The position numbers and the translations under genes are program-made. From the NCBI RefSeq assembly GCF_030527935.1, contig NZ_JAUMZV010000035.1, forward strand, positions 1-22,772: a stretch of 22,772 nt of DNA, read 5' to 3'. A model generated the notes under the pieces. The model worked only from the letters and a program-made list of their open reading frames with translations. It made no database searches and was not told where the DNA came from. Shown here one piece after another: positions 1 to 7,708 of this stretch; position 1 is the stretch's first letter, and every line of letters begins with the position of its first letter. This stretch comes from Kingella sp. (in: b-proteobacteria) (GTDB lineage Bacteria; Pseudomonadota; Gammaproteobacteria; Burkholderiales; Neisseriaceae).

Positions 1-51
1 TTTAAAACAATTGGTAAGAAGTAATTTATCCTAGTTATCTAGGACAGCCCC
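1..51. mobile_element. Terminal end of an IS1016-like (IS1595 family) insertion sequence, body outside window
   Basis: Positions 1-51 end in CTAGGACAGCCCC, which matches in inverted orientation the sequence at 22721-22772. The two termini share the outer ~24 bases and the TTTAAAACAA segment but differ at about ten positions, as expected for left and right inverted repeats of one IS. The outermost bases, read outward-in as GGGGCTGTCCTAGATAACTA, agree with my memory of IS1016 ends. No transposase is in the window. Family assignment is from memory, not a search. Confidence 0.65.
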
Positions 52-60
52 TAAAAAAAT

Positions 61-603
61 ATGGATGATTTTTCTATTGCTGAACAAAAGCTAGTAGAAA
101 CGCTAGAACATTTTGATAATGCAGCATCGCAAATTCTTTTTCTAATAGAAAAATATGAACAAAGAAGCAATATGCTGGCGACAGAGTTTCAAAGAAAATT
201 GGAATCTGCTACGTATCAACAGCAAAGTTCAGTAAATCATTTTATTGAACATCAGCTTACTGAAACATTAAAGCAATTTCAGACCCAAATTGACGATGCC
301 AGTCAAAGTTTTAAGCACTCTGCGAATATTCTTAAAATACAATCTACTCATGATGTAACAAAGGGGAAGAAAATTTTATTATGGATATTTTGGTTATCGA
401 GTATTGCTTTGTTAGTTAATGCAATTTGGGGCGTGGGCTCTTTTTATTATTTTTCAGACATTATTAAATTCAAAAAGCAAAGCGCGGAAATAGCTACTTT
501 GTTAAATGAAGCAGATATTGTTCGGTGTGGCGATGCTCTATGTGCCAAAGCGAATAAAAAAGCGAAACAAAACAATGGCTATTTTGAAATTCAAAAACGA
601 TAG
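61..603 (+). CDS. Coiled-coil, single-membrane-segment protein, possibly a MobB-like plasmid mobilisation accessory protein
   Basis: The 180-residue product has a helical, Gln/Glu-rich coiled-coil-like part (about residues 5-95), one strong membrane segment (about 104-131) and a short basic tail with two cysteines (C156, C161). This architecture resembles accessory mobilisation proteins encoded beside relaxases on small plasmids (MobB/MbeB type), but I see no diagnostic motif, so the function is a guess. The gene is clearly more AT-rich than thrC and has no DUS. The ATG lies only 9 bp from the IS end, with a stop (52-54) just upstream in frame and no Shine-Dalgarno at the right distance. The original 5' end or promoter may therefore have been removed by the IS. 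The stop codon abuts the thrC ribosome binding site. Confidence 0.6.
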   Translation: MDDFSIAEQKLVETLEHFDNAASQILFLIEKYEQRSNMLATEFQRKLESATYQQQSSVNHFIEHQLTETLKQFQTQIDDASQSFKHSANILKIQSTHDVTKGKKILLWIFWLSSIALLVNAIWGVGSFYYFSDIIKFKKQSAEIATLLNEADIVRCGDALCAKANKKAKQNNGYFEIQKR

Positions 604-616
604 AGAAGGATATTTT

Positions 617-2029
617 ATGAACTACATCAGCACCCGTGGCAACACCCCCGCCAAAACATTCAACCAAGCCCTGCTTATGGGGCTTGCCCCCGATGGCGGC
701 TTAATGCTCCCCGAGCACTATCCCCAAATTACCGCCGAGCAGCTCACCCATTGGCGCACGCTCAGCTACGCCGAACTCGCCTTTGAAGTCATCCGCCTAT
801 TCGCCACCGATATCCCCGAAGACGACCTGCGCCGCATACTCAACCGCACCTACACCAGCGAAACCTTTGGCAGCACAGTCATCACCCCCGTGCGCACGCT
901 CAAAGACGGCATCAAAATCCAAGCCCTGTCCAACGGGCCTACGCTCGCATTCAAAGATATGGCGATGCAATTTTTGGGCAACGCCTTTGAATACGTTTTA
1001 GCCAAAGAAAACAAAACGTTAAACATTCTCGGCGCAACCAGCGGCGACACAGGCTCCGCCGCCGAATACGCCCTGCGCGGCAAACGCGGCATCAACGTGT
1101 TTATGCTCTCGCCCGAAGGCAAAATGTCCCGCTTCCAACGCGCTCAAATGTATAGCCTGCAAGACGAAAACATCATCAACATCGCCGTGCGTGGGATGTT
1201 TGACAACTGCCAAGACATCGTTAAAGCCGTGCAAAACGATGCCGATTTCAAAAATCGCTACCAAATCAGCACTGTAAACAGCATTAACTGGGGGCGCATC
1301 GTTGCCCAAATCGTGTACTACATCGCGGGCTATCTGCGCACCACCGAAAGCAACGCGCAACGCATCAGCTTCTGCGTGCCCAGCGGCAATTTTGGCAACA
1401 TCTGCGCGGGACACATCGCCAAACAAATGGGCGTGCCGATTGACCGCCTTATCGTTGCAACCAATGAAAACAATGTGTTAGACGAATTTTTCCGCACAGG
1501 GCAATACAGCCCACGCGATGCTGCGCACACTTATGTAACATCCAGCCCGTCTATGGACATCTCCAAAGCCAGCAATTTTGAACGCTTTATTTTTGATTTG
1601 GTGGGGCGTGATGCCAGCCAAGTGCAAAGCCTGTGGGCGCAAGTGGCGCAAGGCAAAGGCTTCAATCTGAAAGACCAGCTTGCCACCATCCGCCAGCAAT
1701 ACGGCTTTGTGTCAGGCAGCAGCACCCACGCCGACCGCCTTGCCACCATCCAAGCCGTGTATGCAACCGATGGCGAGCTGATTGACCCACACACCGCCGA
1801 TGGCATCAAAGTTGCCCGCCAACTGCGCGAACCCAACGAAACCATTGTTTGCCTAGAAACCGCGCTGGCCGCCAAATTTGAAGCCACCATCCACGAAGCA
1901 GTGGGCAGCGTTGCCGTGCCACGCCCCGCCAAACTCGCAGGCTTGGAAGATTTGCCCCAGCGCGTGCAAGTGATTGATAACAATGCGGATGTGGTGAAAC
2001 AGATTATCCGCGATAAGGTGGATGGTTAG
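617..2029 (+). CDS. thrC: Threonine synthase
   Basis: ThrC converts O-phosphohomoserine to threonine and phosphate with pyridoxal phosphate, the last step of threonine synthesis in the cytoplasm. The 470-residue product begins MNYISTRGNTP, has the PLP-lysine motif GPTLAFKDMAMQ (Lys113), then the phosphate-binding region GATSGDTGSAAEYAL and the SGNFGN motif, all typical of the long bacterial/yeast-type ThrC. I chose the ATG at 617 because GAGAAGGA precedes it with a 6-bp spacer and this start gives the family's N-terminus. An open frame reaches back to 506, but that part overlaps the preceding gene and is not conserved-looking. The gene sits 13 bp after the upstream gene, so it may be read from outside or from a promoter within that gene. 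Confidence 0.95.
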   Translation: MNYISTRGNTPAKTFNQALLMGLAPDGGLMLPEHYPQITAEQLTHWRTLSYAELAFEVIRLFATDIPEDDLRRILNRTYTSETFGSTVITPVRTLKDGIKIQALSNGPTLAFKDMAMQFLGNAFEYVLAKENKTLNILGATSGDTGSAAEYALRGKRGINVFMLSPEGKMSRFQRAQMYSLQDENIINIAVRGMFDNCQDIVKAVQNDADFKNRYQISTVNSINWGRIVAQIVYYIAGYLRTTESNAQRISFCVPSGNFGNICAGHIAKQMGVPIDRLIVATNENNVLDEFFRTGQYSPRDAAHTYVTSSPSMDISKASNFERFIFDLVGRDASQVQSLWAQVAQGKGFNLKDQLATIRQQYGFVSGSSTHADRLATIQAVYATDGELIDPHTADGIKVARQLREPNETIVCLETALAAKFEATIHEAVGSVAVPRPAKLAGLEDLPQRVQVIDNNADVVKQIIRDKVDG

Positions 2030-2087
2030 TATCAGGCAGCCTGAAAACGGGGAATGCCCCCATCGTTCTATTTTGGTATAAATAGCA

Positions 2088-2119
2088 AAACGGCTGAAAT
2101 GATGTGCTTTCAGCCGTTT
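2088..2119 (+). terminator. Hairpin terminator after thrC
   Basis: A perfect 12-bp stem (AAACGGCTGAAA at 2088-2099 and TTTCAGCCGTTT at 2108-2119) with an 8-base loop is followed by a T-rich stretch, 58 bp after the thrC stop. It looks like a rho-independent terminator. Confidence 0.6.
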
Positions 2120-2237
2120 GCTTGTTGGTTGCGATTGGGATGGGCAATGATGGCTGGCAGGTCTCATTTAAGGCAGCCTGAAAACCATCTTTGCTGACTT
2201 TTTCAGGCTGCCTTTCGCTTATTGTAGGCAGCCTGAA

Positions 2238-2340
2238 ACCTTTGCCAAACCTGTATAACCGATGGCGCATCAAAAACTCGCCGACATCTTGGCAAACAAT
2301 CAAGCCTGTATTGAATACACCATTTGGCGATAAGCCATTG
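2238..2340. repeat. Degenerate copy of a ~90-bp dispersed palindromic repeat (family R1)
   Basis: It shares the lead-in TTTGCCAAACCTGTATAACC (against TTTGCAAAACCTGTAACC in the copy at 17450-17562), then CTCGCCGACATCTTGG, and ends with CCATTTGGCGA as in the copy at 12802-12888. The terminal arms are eroded here. Confidence 0.6.
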
Positions 2341-2453
2341 CTGCCCTATTTTAGATTTCAGGCTGCCTTCGCCCATTATTAGGCAGCCTGAAACCTATCT
2401 CCCACCCTTTTTTCAGGCTGCCCACCCAACCCAATCTATTCTGAAAGACAACC

Positions 2454-3329
2454 ATGAACCACTATCGCGGAGAACTTTGGCTCGTTCTCGTTACCCTATT
2501 CGCCGCCAGCGGCTGGTTTGTTTCCAAAGCCGCGCTGCAAGAAATGCCCGCTTCTGGCTTTATCGGCGCGCGCATGATAGGCGCAGCATTGCTGTTTTTG
2601 CCGTTTGCGCTGCCGCAGCTTCGCCAATGGACGGCGGGGCAATTTGCCCGTGCAACGGCGGTGGGCGCGGCGTTTTCCGCCAATATTTTCTTTTGGATTC
2701 AAGGCGTGGCGCACAGCCACCATTTTGGCGAAGGCGCGTTGCTGCTTAGCTCGTCTATGCTGCTTGCGCCGATGCTATCGTGGCTGCTGTTTCGCCACCG
2801 CCCGTCGCCAATACTGTGGCTGTCGCTTGCCATTTCAGGCTGCGGGCTGTATCTGCTGAATGCGGGCAAATCGCCGTTGCAGATGTCGCTGGGCAGCGGC
2901 TTGTTTGCCTTGTCCGCGCTGATGAGCGCACTGTTTTTCGTGCTGAACAACCAATTTTCCAAAGGCATGAACGCGCTGCCGCTCACCACCGTGCAACTTG
3001 CCTGCGCGGGCATCGTGTGCAGCGGCTATTCGCTGGCGTTTGAAACGTGGCATTTGCCGCTTTCCGCCGCCAGTTGGACATGGCTTGCCGTGGGCATCAT
3101 CGTGATTACCAACACGCGCTTTTTGCTGCAAACGTACGCGCAAAAAATCTGCCCAATTGGCAACGCGGCGATGATTATGGTGCTAGAACCCGTGTGGACG
3201 CTGCTGTTGAGCGTGTTGCTGTTGGGTGAGAAGTTGTCGTGGGAAAAAATGGTGGGCGGCGCGTTGATTATCGCCGCGCTGCTGCTGTATCGCCTGCCGT
3301 TGCATCAATGGCGCATACGGCGCGATTGA
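2454..3329 (+). CDS. EamA/DMT-family inner-membrane transporter
   Basis: The 291-residue product is almost entirely hydrophobic and fits the ten-helix, two-repeat EamA (drug/metabolite transporter) layout. Residues 1-~130 and ~145-285 are the two halves, and the N-terminal half starts with LVLVTLFAASGWFVSKAAL. The second half holds the typical late motif LEPVWTLLLSVLLLGEKLSWEKMVGGALIIAA. Such proteins export small metabolites, often amino acids or nucleotide precursors; the substrate cannot be read from sequence. The ATG at 2454 has only a weak upstream purine run (GAAAGA). A partial DUS lies inside the gene near 2833. The gene stands alone, between a repeat-rich spacer and the Zur-controlled ribosomal pair. 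Confidence 0.85.
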   Translation: MNHYRGELWLVLVTLFAASGWFVSKAALQEMPASGFIGARMIGAALLFLPFALPQLRQWTAGQFARATAVGAAFSANIFFWIQGVAHSHHFGEGALLLSSSMLLAPMLSWLLFRHRPSPILWLSLAISGCGLYLLNAGKSPLQMSLGSGLFALSALMSALFFVLNNQFSKGMNALPLTTVQLACAGIVCSGYSLAFETWHLPLSAASWTWLAVGIIVITNTRFLLQTYAQKICPIGNAAMIMVLEPVWTLLLSVLLLGEKLSWEKMVGGALIIAALLLYRLPLHQWRIRRD

Positions 3330-3344
3330 CAGCCTTGTTAATAT

Positions 3345-3359
3345 TGTTATACCATAACA
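3345..3359. promoter_or_regulatory. Zur box in front of rpmE2-rpmJ2
   Basis: TGTTATACCATAACA is an inverted repeat with no mismatch to the meningococcal Zur consensus as I recall it (TGTTATDNHATAACA). It lies 22 bp upstream of the L31 ATG, overlapping where a promoter would be. Zinc-loaded Zur would repress here and release the pair under zinc starvation. Palindrome seen directly; regulation inferred from the family. Confidence 0.8.
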
Positions 3360-3381
3360 CTTTACAACTTGGAGAAATAAT

Positions 3382-3654
3382 ATGAAGCAAGGCATTCACC
3401 CTGAAAATTATCGCACCGTGCTGTTTTACGATAGCAGCGCGGAAGAAGGCTGGCTGATTCGCTCGTGCGCGCCCACCAATAAAACGATGCAATGGACGGA
3501 CGGCAAGGAATATCCTGTGTTTATGCTGGATACGTCATCGGCATCGCACCCTGTTTACACGGGCAAACAGCGCGAGCACAACAAGGAAGGCCGCGCCAGC
3601 CAGTTTAACCAACGCTATGCGGGCATGATGTCTGCACTGAAAAAGGGGAAATGA
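3382..3654 (+). CDS. rpmE2: 50S ribosomal protein L31 type B (zinc-independent)
   Basis: The 90-residue product starts MKQGIHPENYRTVLFYDSS and carries the HPVYTGKQREHNKEGRASQFNQRY tail region of type B L31 (YkgM-like). It has a single cysteine (C29) and no CxxC zinc knuckle, so it is the zinc-free form that replaces zinc-binding L31 on the ribosome when zinc is scarce. GGAG precedes the ATG at good distance. It is followed immediately by the matching zinc-free L36, and both lie behind a Zur box; this arrangement is well known for zinc-sparing ribosomal paralogues in proteobacteria. Confidence 0.96.
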   Translation: MKQGIHPENYRTVLFYDSSAEEGWLIRSCAPTNKTMQWTDGKEYPVFMLDTSSASHPVYTGKQREHNKEGRASQFNQRYAGMMSALKKGK

Positions 3655-3655
3655 G

Positions 3656-3781
3656 ATGCAGGTGTTGTCTTCACTCAAAGCGGCGAAAAATCGCCATCGT
3701 GATTGCCAGATTGTGCGCCGCAAGGGCAAGGTGTATGTGATTTGCAAGAGCAATCCGCGGTTTAAGGCGCGGCAGCGGTAG
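3656..3781 (+). CDS. rpmJ2: 50S ribosomal protein L36, zinc-independent paralogue (YkgO-like)
   Basis: This 41-residue protein starts MQVLSSLKAAKNRHRDCQIV, continues RRKGKVYVICKSNPRFKARQR and ends with TAG. It matches the YkgO form of L36, in which the zinc-binding C-C-C-H set of the primary L36 is incomplete. The ATG follows the L31 stop by a single base (TGA G ATG), so the two are translationally coupled and co-regulated. Together they let the ribosome give up zinc during zinc limitation. Confidence 0.95.
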   Translation: MQVLSSLKAAKNRHRDCQIVRRKGKVYVICKSNPRFKARQR

Positions 3782-3788
3782 GTAGTGC

Positions 3789-3831
3789 TTTCAGGCTGCC
3801 GATGGTGGTACTGGCAATAGGCAGCCTGAAA
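3789..3831. terminator. DUS-pair hairpin after rpmJ2
   Basis: TTTCAGGCTGCC at 3789-3800 pairs with GGCAGCCTGAAA at 3820-3831 (12 bp). It starts 8 bp after the L36 stop. Inverted DUS pairs commonly serve as terminators in Neisseriaceae. Confidence 0.6.
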
Positions 3832-4304
3832 ACGCTAAATGATTGGTGGGCAACGAGTTGCCCACCCTACACGTTACACGCTTAAAGGCAGCCTGAAACT
3901 CTATCCATCTATCCCAAACCGTTTTGCTCAACACCAAGCGGTTTTGCTTTTTAGGCTGCCTAAACGCGGGGGCGATATAGGCAGCCTGAAAATGCGTCCC
4001 CGCGTTTCTACGGCTTGCTTGCAAGCCGTGCTCTTGCGCTAAAAAAGGATGGCGTGGTTTGGAGTTTGGGGATAGGGCAGCCTGAAATCTGCGGGTTGTG
4101 ATGTGGCAGGGGTTGGTGGGCTTGATGACGACGAGCCGTCGCCGCGCCATGTTGCGTTTCAGGCTGCCTTTGCTGTCATTCATCATTTGCACCGTTCTGC
4201 CCCCAATCTCACAACCCTACGCCCACACCAAAAGGCAGCCTGAAAACGGAATCTCCCTTTCAGGCTGCCTTTATTGCCATTGCTGTGCGTTAAACGCTAC
4301 GCGC
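3832..4304. repeat. Gene-free spacer with DUS copies and palindromic repeats
   Basis: No convincing gene is seen. DUS or near-DUS copies lie near 3887, 3978, 4079, 4158, 4233 and 4259. At 3845-3866 there is a perfect palindrome with arms GGTGGGCAAC / GTTGCCCACC around GA (family R2, second copy at 18912-18933). About 4127-4150 is a half-copy of repeat R1. The last DUS pair (4233/4259) lies just after the pta stop and probably terminates pta. Confidence 0.7.
3845..3866. repeat. Palindromic repeat family R2, copy 1
   Basis: GGTGGGCAAC at 3845-3854 and GTTGCCCACC at 3857-3866 are perfect inverted arms separated by GA, and are followed by CTAC. The same unit, including the trailing CTAC, occurs at 18912-18933. 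Confidence 0.85.
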
Positions 4305-5783
4305 TTATTTTTGCGTGGCTTGAATTGCGGTGAGCGCGATGGTGTACACAATGTCTTCCACCAATGCCCCGCGCGACAAGTCGTTCACGGGTTTGCGCAG
4401 GCCTTGCAGCATCGGTCCGACGCTCAACACGTTGGCATTGCGTTGCACGGCTTTGTAGGTGCAGTTGCCTGTGGTCAAGTTGGGGAAAATAAACACGTTG
4501 GCTTTGCCTGCCACGGGGCTGTTGGGGGCTTTGGATTGGGCAACGCTGTCCACCACCGCTGCGTCGTATTGCAGCGGGCCGTCCACCGCCAGCTCGGGGG
4601 CTTTTTCGTGCACAAGGCGGGTGGCTTCCACCACCAAATCCACATCGGGACCGCTGCCTGAGTTGATGGTGGAGTAAGAAATCATTGCCACGCGCGGCTC
4701 AATGCCAAACGCTTTGGCGGATTTGGCGGATTGGATGGCGATGTCGGCGAGTTGCTCGGCGGTGGGGTTGGGGTTCACCGCGCAGTCGCCATACACCACC
4801 ACTTGCCCTGGTAGCAGCATAAAGAACACGCTGGATACGATGCTTTCACCAGGGGCGGTTTTGATGAGCTGCAAGGCGGGGCGGATGGTGTTGGCAGTGG
4901 TGTGTACCGCGCCTGAAACCAAGCCGTCCACGTCGTTTTGCGCCATCATCATCGTGCCCAGCACCACGGTGTCTTGCAACTGCGCGCGCGCTTGCTCTTC
5001 GGTTAAACCTTTGGATTTGCGCAATTCGCACATCGGCGCAACGTATTGTTCCACCAACGAAGCGGGGTCAATGATTTCCAAGCTATCGGGCAGCGTGATG
5101 TGGTGCGCTTGGGCAACGGCTTCCACTTCGGCGCGGGTCGCCAGCAGCACGCAGCGGGCGATGCCTTTTTCGTGGCAAATTGCGGCGGCGCGCACGGTGC
5201 GTGGCTCTGCGCCTTCGGGCAACACGATGCGTTTGTTGGCTTTGCGCGCCGAATCCATCATGTTGAAACGGAATTGCGCGGGCGACACGCGGTCGGTGGT
5301 CGCCGCTGCGATTTGCGCCAGTTCAGCCGTTTTCAGGCTGCCTGATGCGCCCAAATCGGCTAACTTGTTGGCTTGCGCGGCAGCGGCATTGCCCACCACG
5401 CCCGCAAAGAATACGGTGTTGCCCGCAAACGCTTGTTTTGCCAACGCCACGCGCTGTTCCGCACCCGCTTCGTTGGATGCGGCAAACACGATTTGCGCGT
5501 TAAACGACGTTGCCAGCGCAATGTTTTGCGCGGCAAGGAAAATGTTTTCCGCATCGGCTTGAATGCCCTGAATCACCACGTTTTGCTTGCCCAGAGCCGC
5601 CACTTCGCCCACCAAAGCATCAAACCAATCATCCGCCTTGCCAGCGGCGATTAGATTAGCCGCGCGTTGTGCATCGGCTAAGGGGTTGAACACCACCGCA
5701 TCGGGCAGCGCAGCGGCAATGCTTTGGGCAACAGCGGCGGCATCAACGTGCGCGCAAGTGGGGAGAACGAGAATGTTTGCCAT
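4305..5783 (-). CDS. pta: Phosphate acetyltransferase
   Basis: Pta interconverts acetyl-CoA plus phosphate and acetyl phosphate plus CoA, paired with acetate kinase in overflow and acetate metabolism. The 492-residue product has an N-terminal BioD-like region (about 1-140, MANILVLPTCAHVDA) and a C-terminal PTA_PTB catalytic domain (about 165-490). Motifs in the latter include VDGLVSGAVHTTANTIRPAL, SYSTINSGSGPD, PLQYDAAV and FPNLTTGNCTYKAVQR. It is shorter than E. coli Pta (~714 residues), consistent with lack of the middle DRTGG domain. I chose the start at 5783 because AAGGA precedes it by 8 bp; a frame reaching 5813 has no such site. A DUS inside the gene (5330-5341) encodes part of GASGSLKTAEL. 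No acetate kinase gene is in the window. Confidence 0.93.
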   Translation of the reverse strand: MANILVLPTCAHVDAAAVAQSIAAALPDAVVFNPLADAQRAANLIAAGKADDWFDALVGEVAALGKQNVVIQGIQADAENIFLAAQNIALATSFNAQIVFAASNEAGAEQRVALAKQAFAGNTVFFAGVVGNAAAAQANKLADLGASGSLKTAELAQIAAATTDRVSPAQFRFNMMDSARKANKRIVLPEGAEPRTVRAAAICHEKGIARCVLLATRAEVEAVAQAHHITLPDSLEIIDPASLVEQYVAPMCELRKSKGLTEEQARAQLQDTVVLGTMMMAQNDVDGLVSGAVHTTANTIRPALQLIKTAPGESIVSSVFFMLLPGQVVVYGDCAVNPNPTAEQLADIAIQSAKSAKAFGIEPRVAMISYSTINSGSGPDVDLVVEATRLVHEKAPELAVDGPLQYDAAVVDSVAQSKAPNSPVAGKANVFIFPNLTTGNCTYKAVQRNANVLSVGPMLQGLRKPVNDLSRGALVEDIVYTIALTAIQATQK

Positions 5784-6240
5784 GAGAATGTCCTTGTTTT
5801 GATTGAAAAACACAAAAGAAAATCGGCATCTGCCGATGGAATGAACGATGGCGAATTATACTCCGATTTGCCTTTTCAGGCTGCCTTATTGTGTGCGGCA
5901 GCCTGAAAAGCGAAATGGGTTGAGTGGCGGGTTAAACGGTTTAGAGTGAGATGTATGGGGTTTCAGGCTGCCTTTGATGTGCGCTTAAAGGCAGCCTGAA
6001 ACCTAAAATGGCGGGGCGATGGCTCGTTGCTAAATGGCAGGTGGAGCAAAGGCAGCCTGAAACGGCAAAGCAGAATGTGCTTCTCGCTTCGCCACTCCGC
6101 TTTGCTATGCAGATTGCTTCAACCATTCACGCAGCCTGAAACAGAACATGGCGTATCGCCGCCATACCCACTCTTTCCGTTGCTGTGGCGCAAACATTTC
6201 AGGCTGCCTTTAAGCATGATAAAGGCAGTCTGAAAAACAA
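5784..6240. repeat. Gene-free DUS cluster between pta and ccoP
   Basis: No gene is supported here. Full or near DUS copies in both orientations lie near 5876, 5898, 5960, 5989, 6051, 6129 (10-mer core only), 6199 and 6225 (one mismatch, GGCAGTCTGAA). Several pairs can form stem-loops. The pta promoter must lie in the right-flanking part, but I see no clear -35/-10 pair. Confidence 0.75.
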
Positions 6241-6272
6241 AAAACCACTCGCCCCAAGCAGCGAGTGGTTTT
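6241..6272 (-). terminator. Rho-independent terminator of the cco operon
   Basis: AAAACCACTCGC (6241-6252) and GCGAGTGGTTTT (6261-6272) form a perfect 12-bp stem. On the minus strand it is followed by a T-rich run (TTTTTTGTTTTT), 18 bp after the ccoP stop. Confidence 0.85.
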
Positions 6273-6290
6273 CATCCATCACAACAATGC

Positions 6291-7706
6291 CTATTCCGCT
6301 TTCACTTCCACGCGGCGACCTTGGGCGTTGTTGCCCGCAGCGGCGGTGGTGTTTTCGGGCTTGCGCAGTTCAATGTTTTTGCCATCCACGCCTTGTTTTT
6401 CCAAGAACGCTTGCACCGCTTGGGCGCGTTTTTTGGATAGCTCGGCGTTGGCGGCGGCGTTGCCTGTGCTGTCGGTGTAGCCGCTCACCACCAATTTTTT
6501 GCCGTTTTTGCCAGCGGCAATCAAATCGGCAACCACTTTATCCGCGTTGGCGGCAACGTCGCTTTTGCCTGTGGCAAAGTAGAACGTGGCAACCGCGTCT
6601 TTATACGCTACATCGGCTTGGTCGGCGGCGGGTTCGCTGGCTTTGGTAGCGGTGGCAGGCGTGCTGGCAGCAGCGGTGCTAGCAGCAACAGGCGCAGCAG
6701 CAGAAGCGGCGGCAGGCGCGGCGGCGGGAGCTGGGCTAGGCGCGGCGGCAGGTTGCGCAGGTTTGCCTGTTTCGTGCGTGCTATCGGTGGGCAAGGCTTG
6801 GTTTTTCGGGTGCGATTTGCCCCACACATAAGCCGTTAGCAAGTGGATTTTGTCTTCGGTTAAAAAGTCTTTCCACGCAGGCATTTGGTTGTGCCGCCCG
6901 CTGGTAATGGTTTCTATGATGGCTTTTTCGCTGCCGCCCCATAGCCAAGTGTTGTCGTTGAGCGTGGGGGCGATGCCCATTGTGCCTTGTCCGTTTGCGC
7001 CGTGGCAGGCAACGCAGTTGGCTTGGAAGATTTCCTTGCCGCGTGAGGCGCGGTCTTCATCGTAGGCGCGGTCTTTGGATAGCGACATCACATAATTGGC
7101 AACATCGCGCACGCTTTCTGTGCCAAGGTTAGGCCCCCAAGGCATCATGATGCCGATGCGTCCATTGGTGATGGTTTCGTGGATTTTGTCGGGCGTGCCG
7201 CCGTAAATCCAGTCGCTATCGGTTAGGTTGGGGAAGCCGCGCGAGCCTTGCGCATCCGAGCCGTGGCATTGGATGCAATAGGTGTCAAACAAGTTTTTGC
7301 CGATGGTCATGGCGTTTTTGTCTTTGGCAACGTCTTCCACTTTCATCTTGCTGTATTTGCCATACAGTGCATTGACGGTTTTATCCGCAGCGGCGACTTC
7401 TCTTTCATATTGGTTGTGGCTAGTCCAGTTAAACGTGCCTTTGTAGTCGCCCATACCGGGGTAGGCAACCAAATAGCCAACGCCAAACAAGATGGTCATG
7501 ATAAACATCCAAAACCACCAGCGTGGCATGGGGTTGTTGTATTCTTCAATGCCATCCCAAGAATGGCCTGTGGTTTTAACTTCTTCGCCTTTTTTCAGCT
7601 TCACTTTGTCTTGCGACAGCAGCAGCCATGTTACATAGATGAAACTGGCGACCACAATGGCAACGATGTAATAGTGCCAAAACGGGGATGTGAATTGTGA
7701 TTCCAT
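6291..7706 (-). CDS. ccoP: cbb3 cytochrome oxidase dihaem subunit CcoP with C-terminal OmpA-like domain
   Basis: CcoP feeds electrons into the cbb3 oxidase from soluble or membrane c-type cytochromes. Residues 11-30 and 62-82 are membrane segments. Two haem c sites follow, C144-x2-C147-H148 (CIQCH) and C231-x2-C234-H235 (CVACH), with likely Met ligands in IMMPWG (187-188) and QMPAW (275). Ordinary CcoP ends near residue 300. Here an Ala/Pro-rich linker (about 312-365) leads into an OmpA/MotB-like domain (about 372-470) with FATGKSDV, GYTDSTG (D412), NAELSKKRAQAV (R427) and GRRVEVKA. D412 and R427 match the peptidoglycan-binding Asp and Arg of OmpA domains. The frame is continuous. The ATG lies 2 bp after the ccoQ stop, and the gene is last in ccoNOQP. 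The fusion implies anchoring of the oxidase to the cell wall, which is inference. Confidence 0.95.
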   Translation of the reverse strand: MESQFTSPFWHYYIVAIVVASFIYVTWLLLSQDKVKLKKGEEVKTTGHSWDGIEEYNNPMPRWWFWMFIMTILFGVGYLVAYPGMGDYKGTFNWTSHNQYEREVAAADKTVNALYGKYSKMKVEDVAKDKNAMTIGKNLFDTYCIQCHGSDAQGSRGFPNLTDSDWIYGGTPDKIHETITNGRIGIMMPWGPNLGTESVRDVANYVMSLSKDRAYDEDRASRGKEIFQANCVACHGANGQGTMGIAPTLNDNTWLWGGSEKAIIETITSGRHNQMPAWKDFLTEDKIHLLTAYVWGKSHPKNQALPTDSTHETGKPAQPAAAPSPAPAAAPAAASAAAPVAASTAAASTPATATKASEPAADQADVAYKDAVATFYFATGKSDVAANADKVVADLIAAGKNGKKLVVSGYTDSTGNAAANAELSKKRAQAVQAFLEKQGVDGKNIELRKPENTTAAAGNNAQGRRVEVKAE

Positions 7707-7708
7707 AG

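Larger units (their letters stand above)
2030..2453. repeat. Gene-free, DUS-rich spacer between thrC and the EamA gene
   Basis: No gene is seen here. DUS copies lie at 2034-2045, 2171-2182, 2202-2213 (inverted), 2226-2237, 2357-2368 (inverted), 2381-2392, and an 11/12 match at 2412-2423. The pair 2171/2202 can form a DUS hairpin. The stretch 2238-2340 is a degenerate copy of a dispersed ~90-bp repeat described separately. Confidence 0.8.

Noticed and set aside
506..616. Extended N-terminus of thrC starting at 506
   Set aside because: It overlaps the preceding gene, and the ATG at 617 has a strong ribosome binding site and the family N-terminus.
4702..5562. Long plus-strand frame opposite pta
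   Set aside because: It is the mirror of the high-GC pta coding sequence, with no start signal and no recognisable product.
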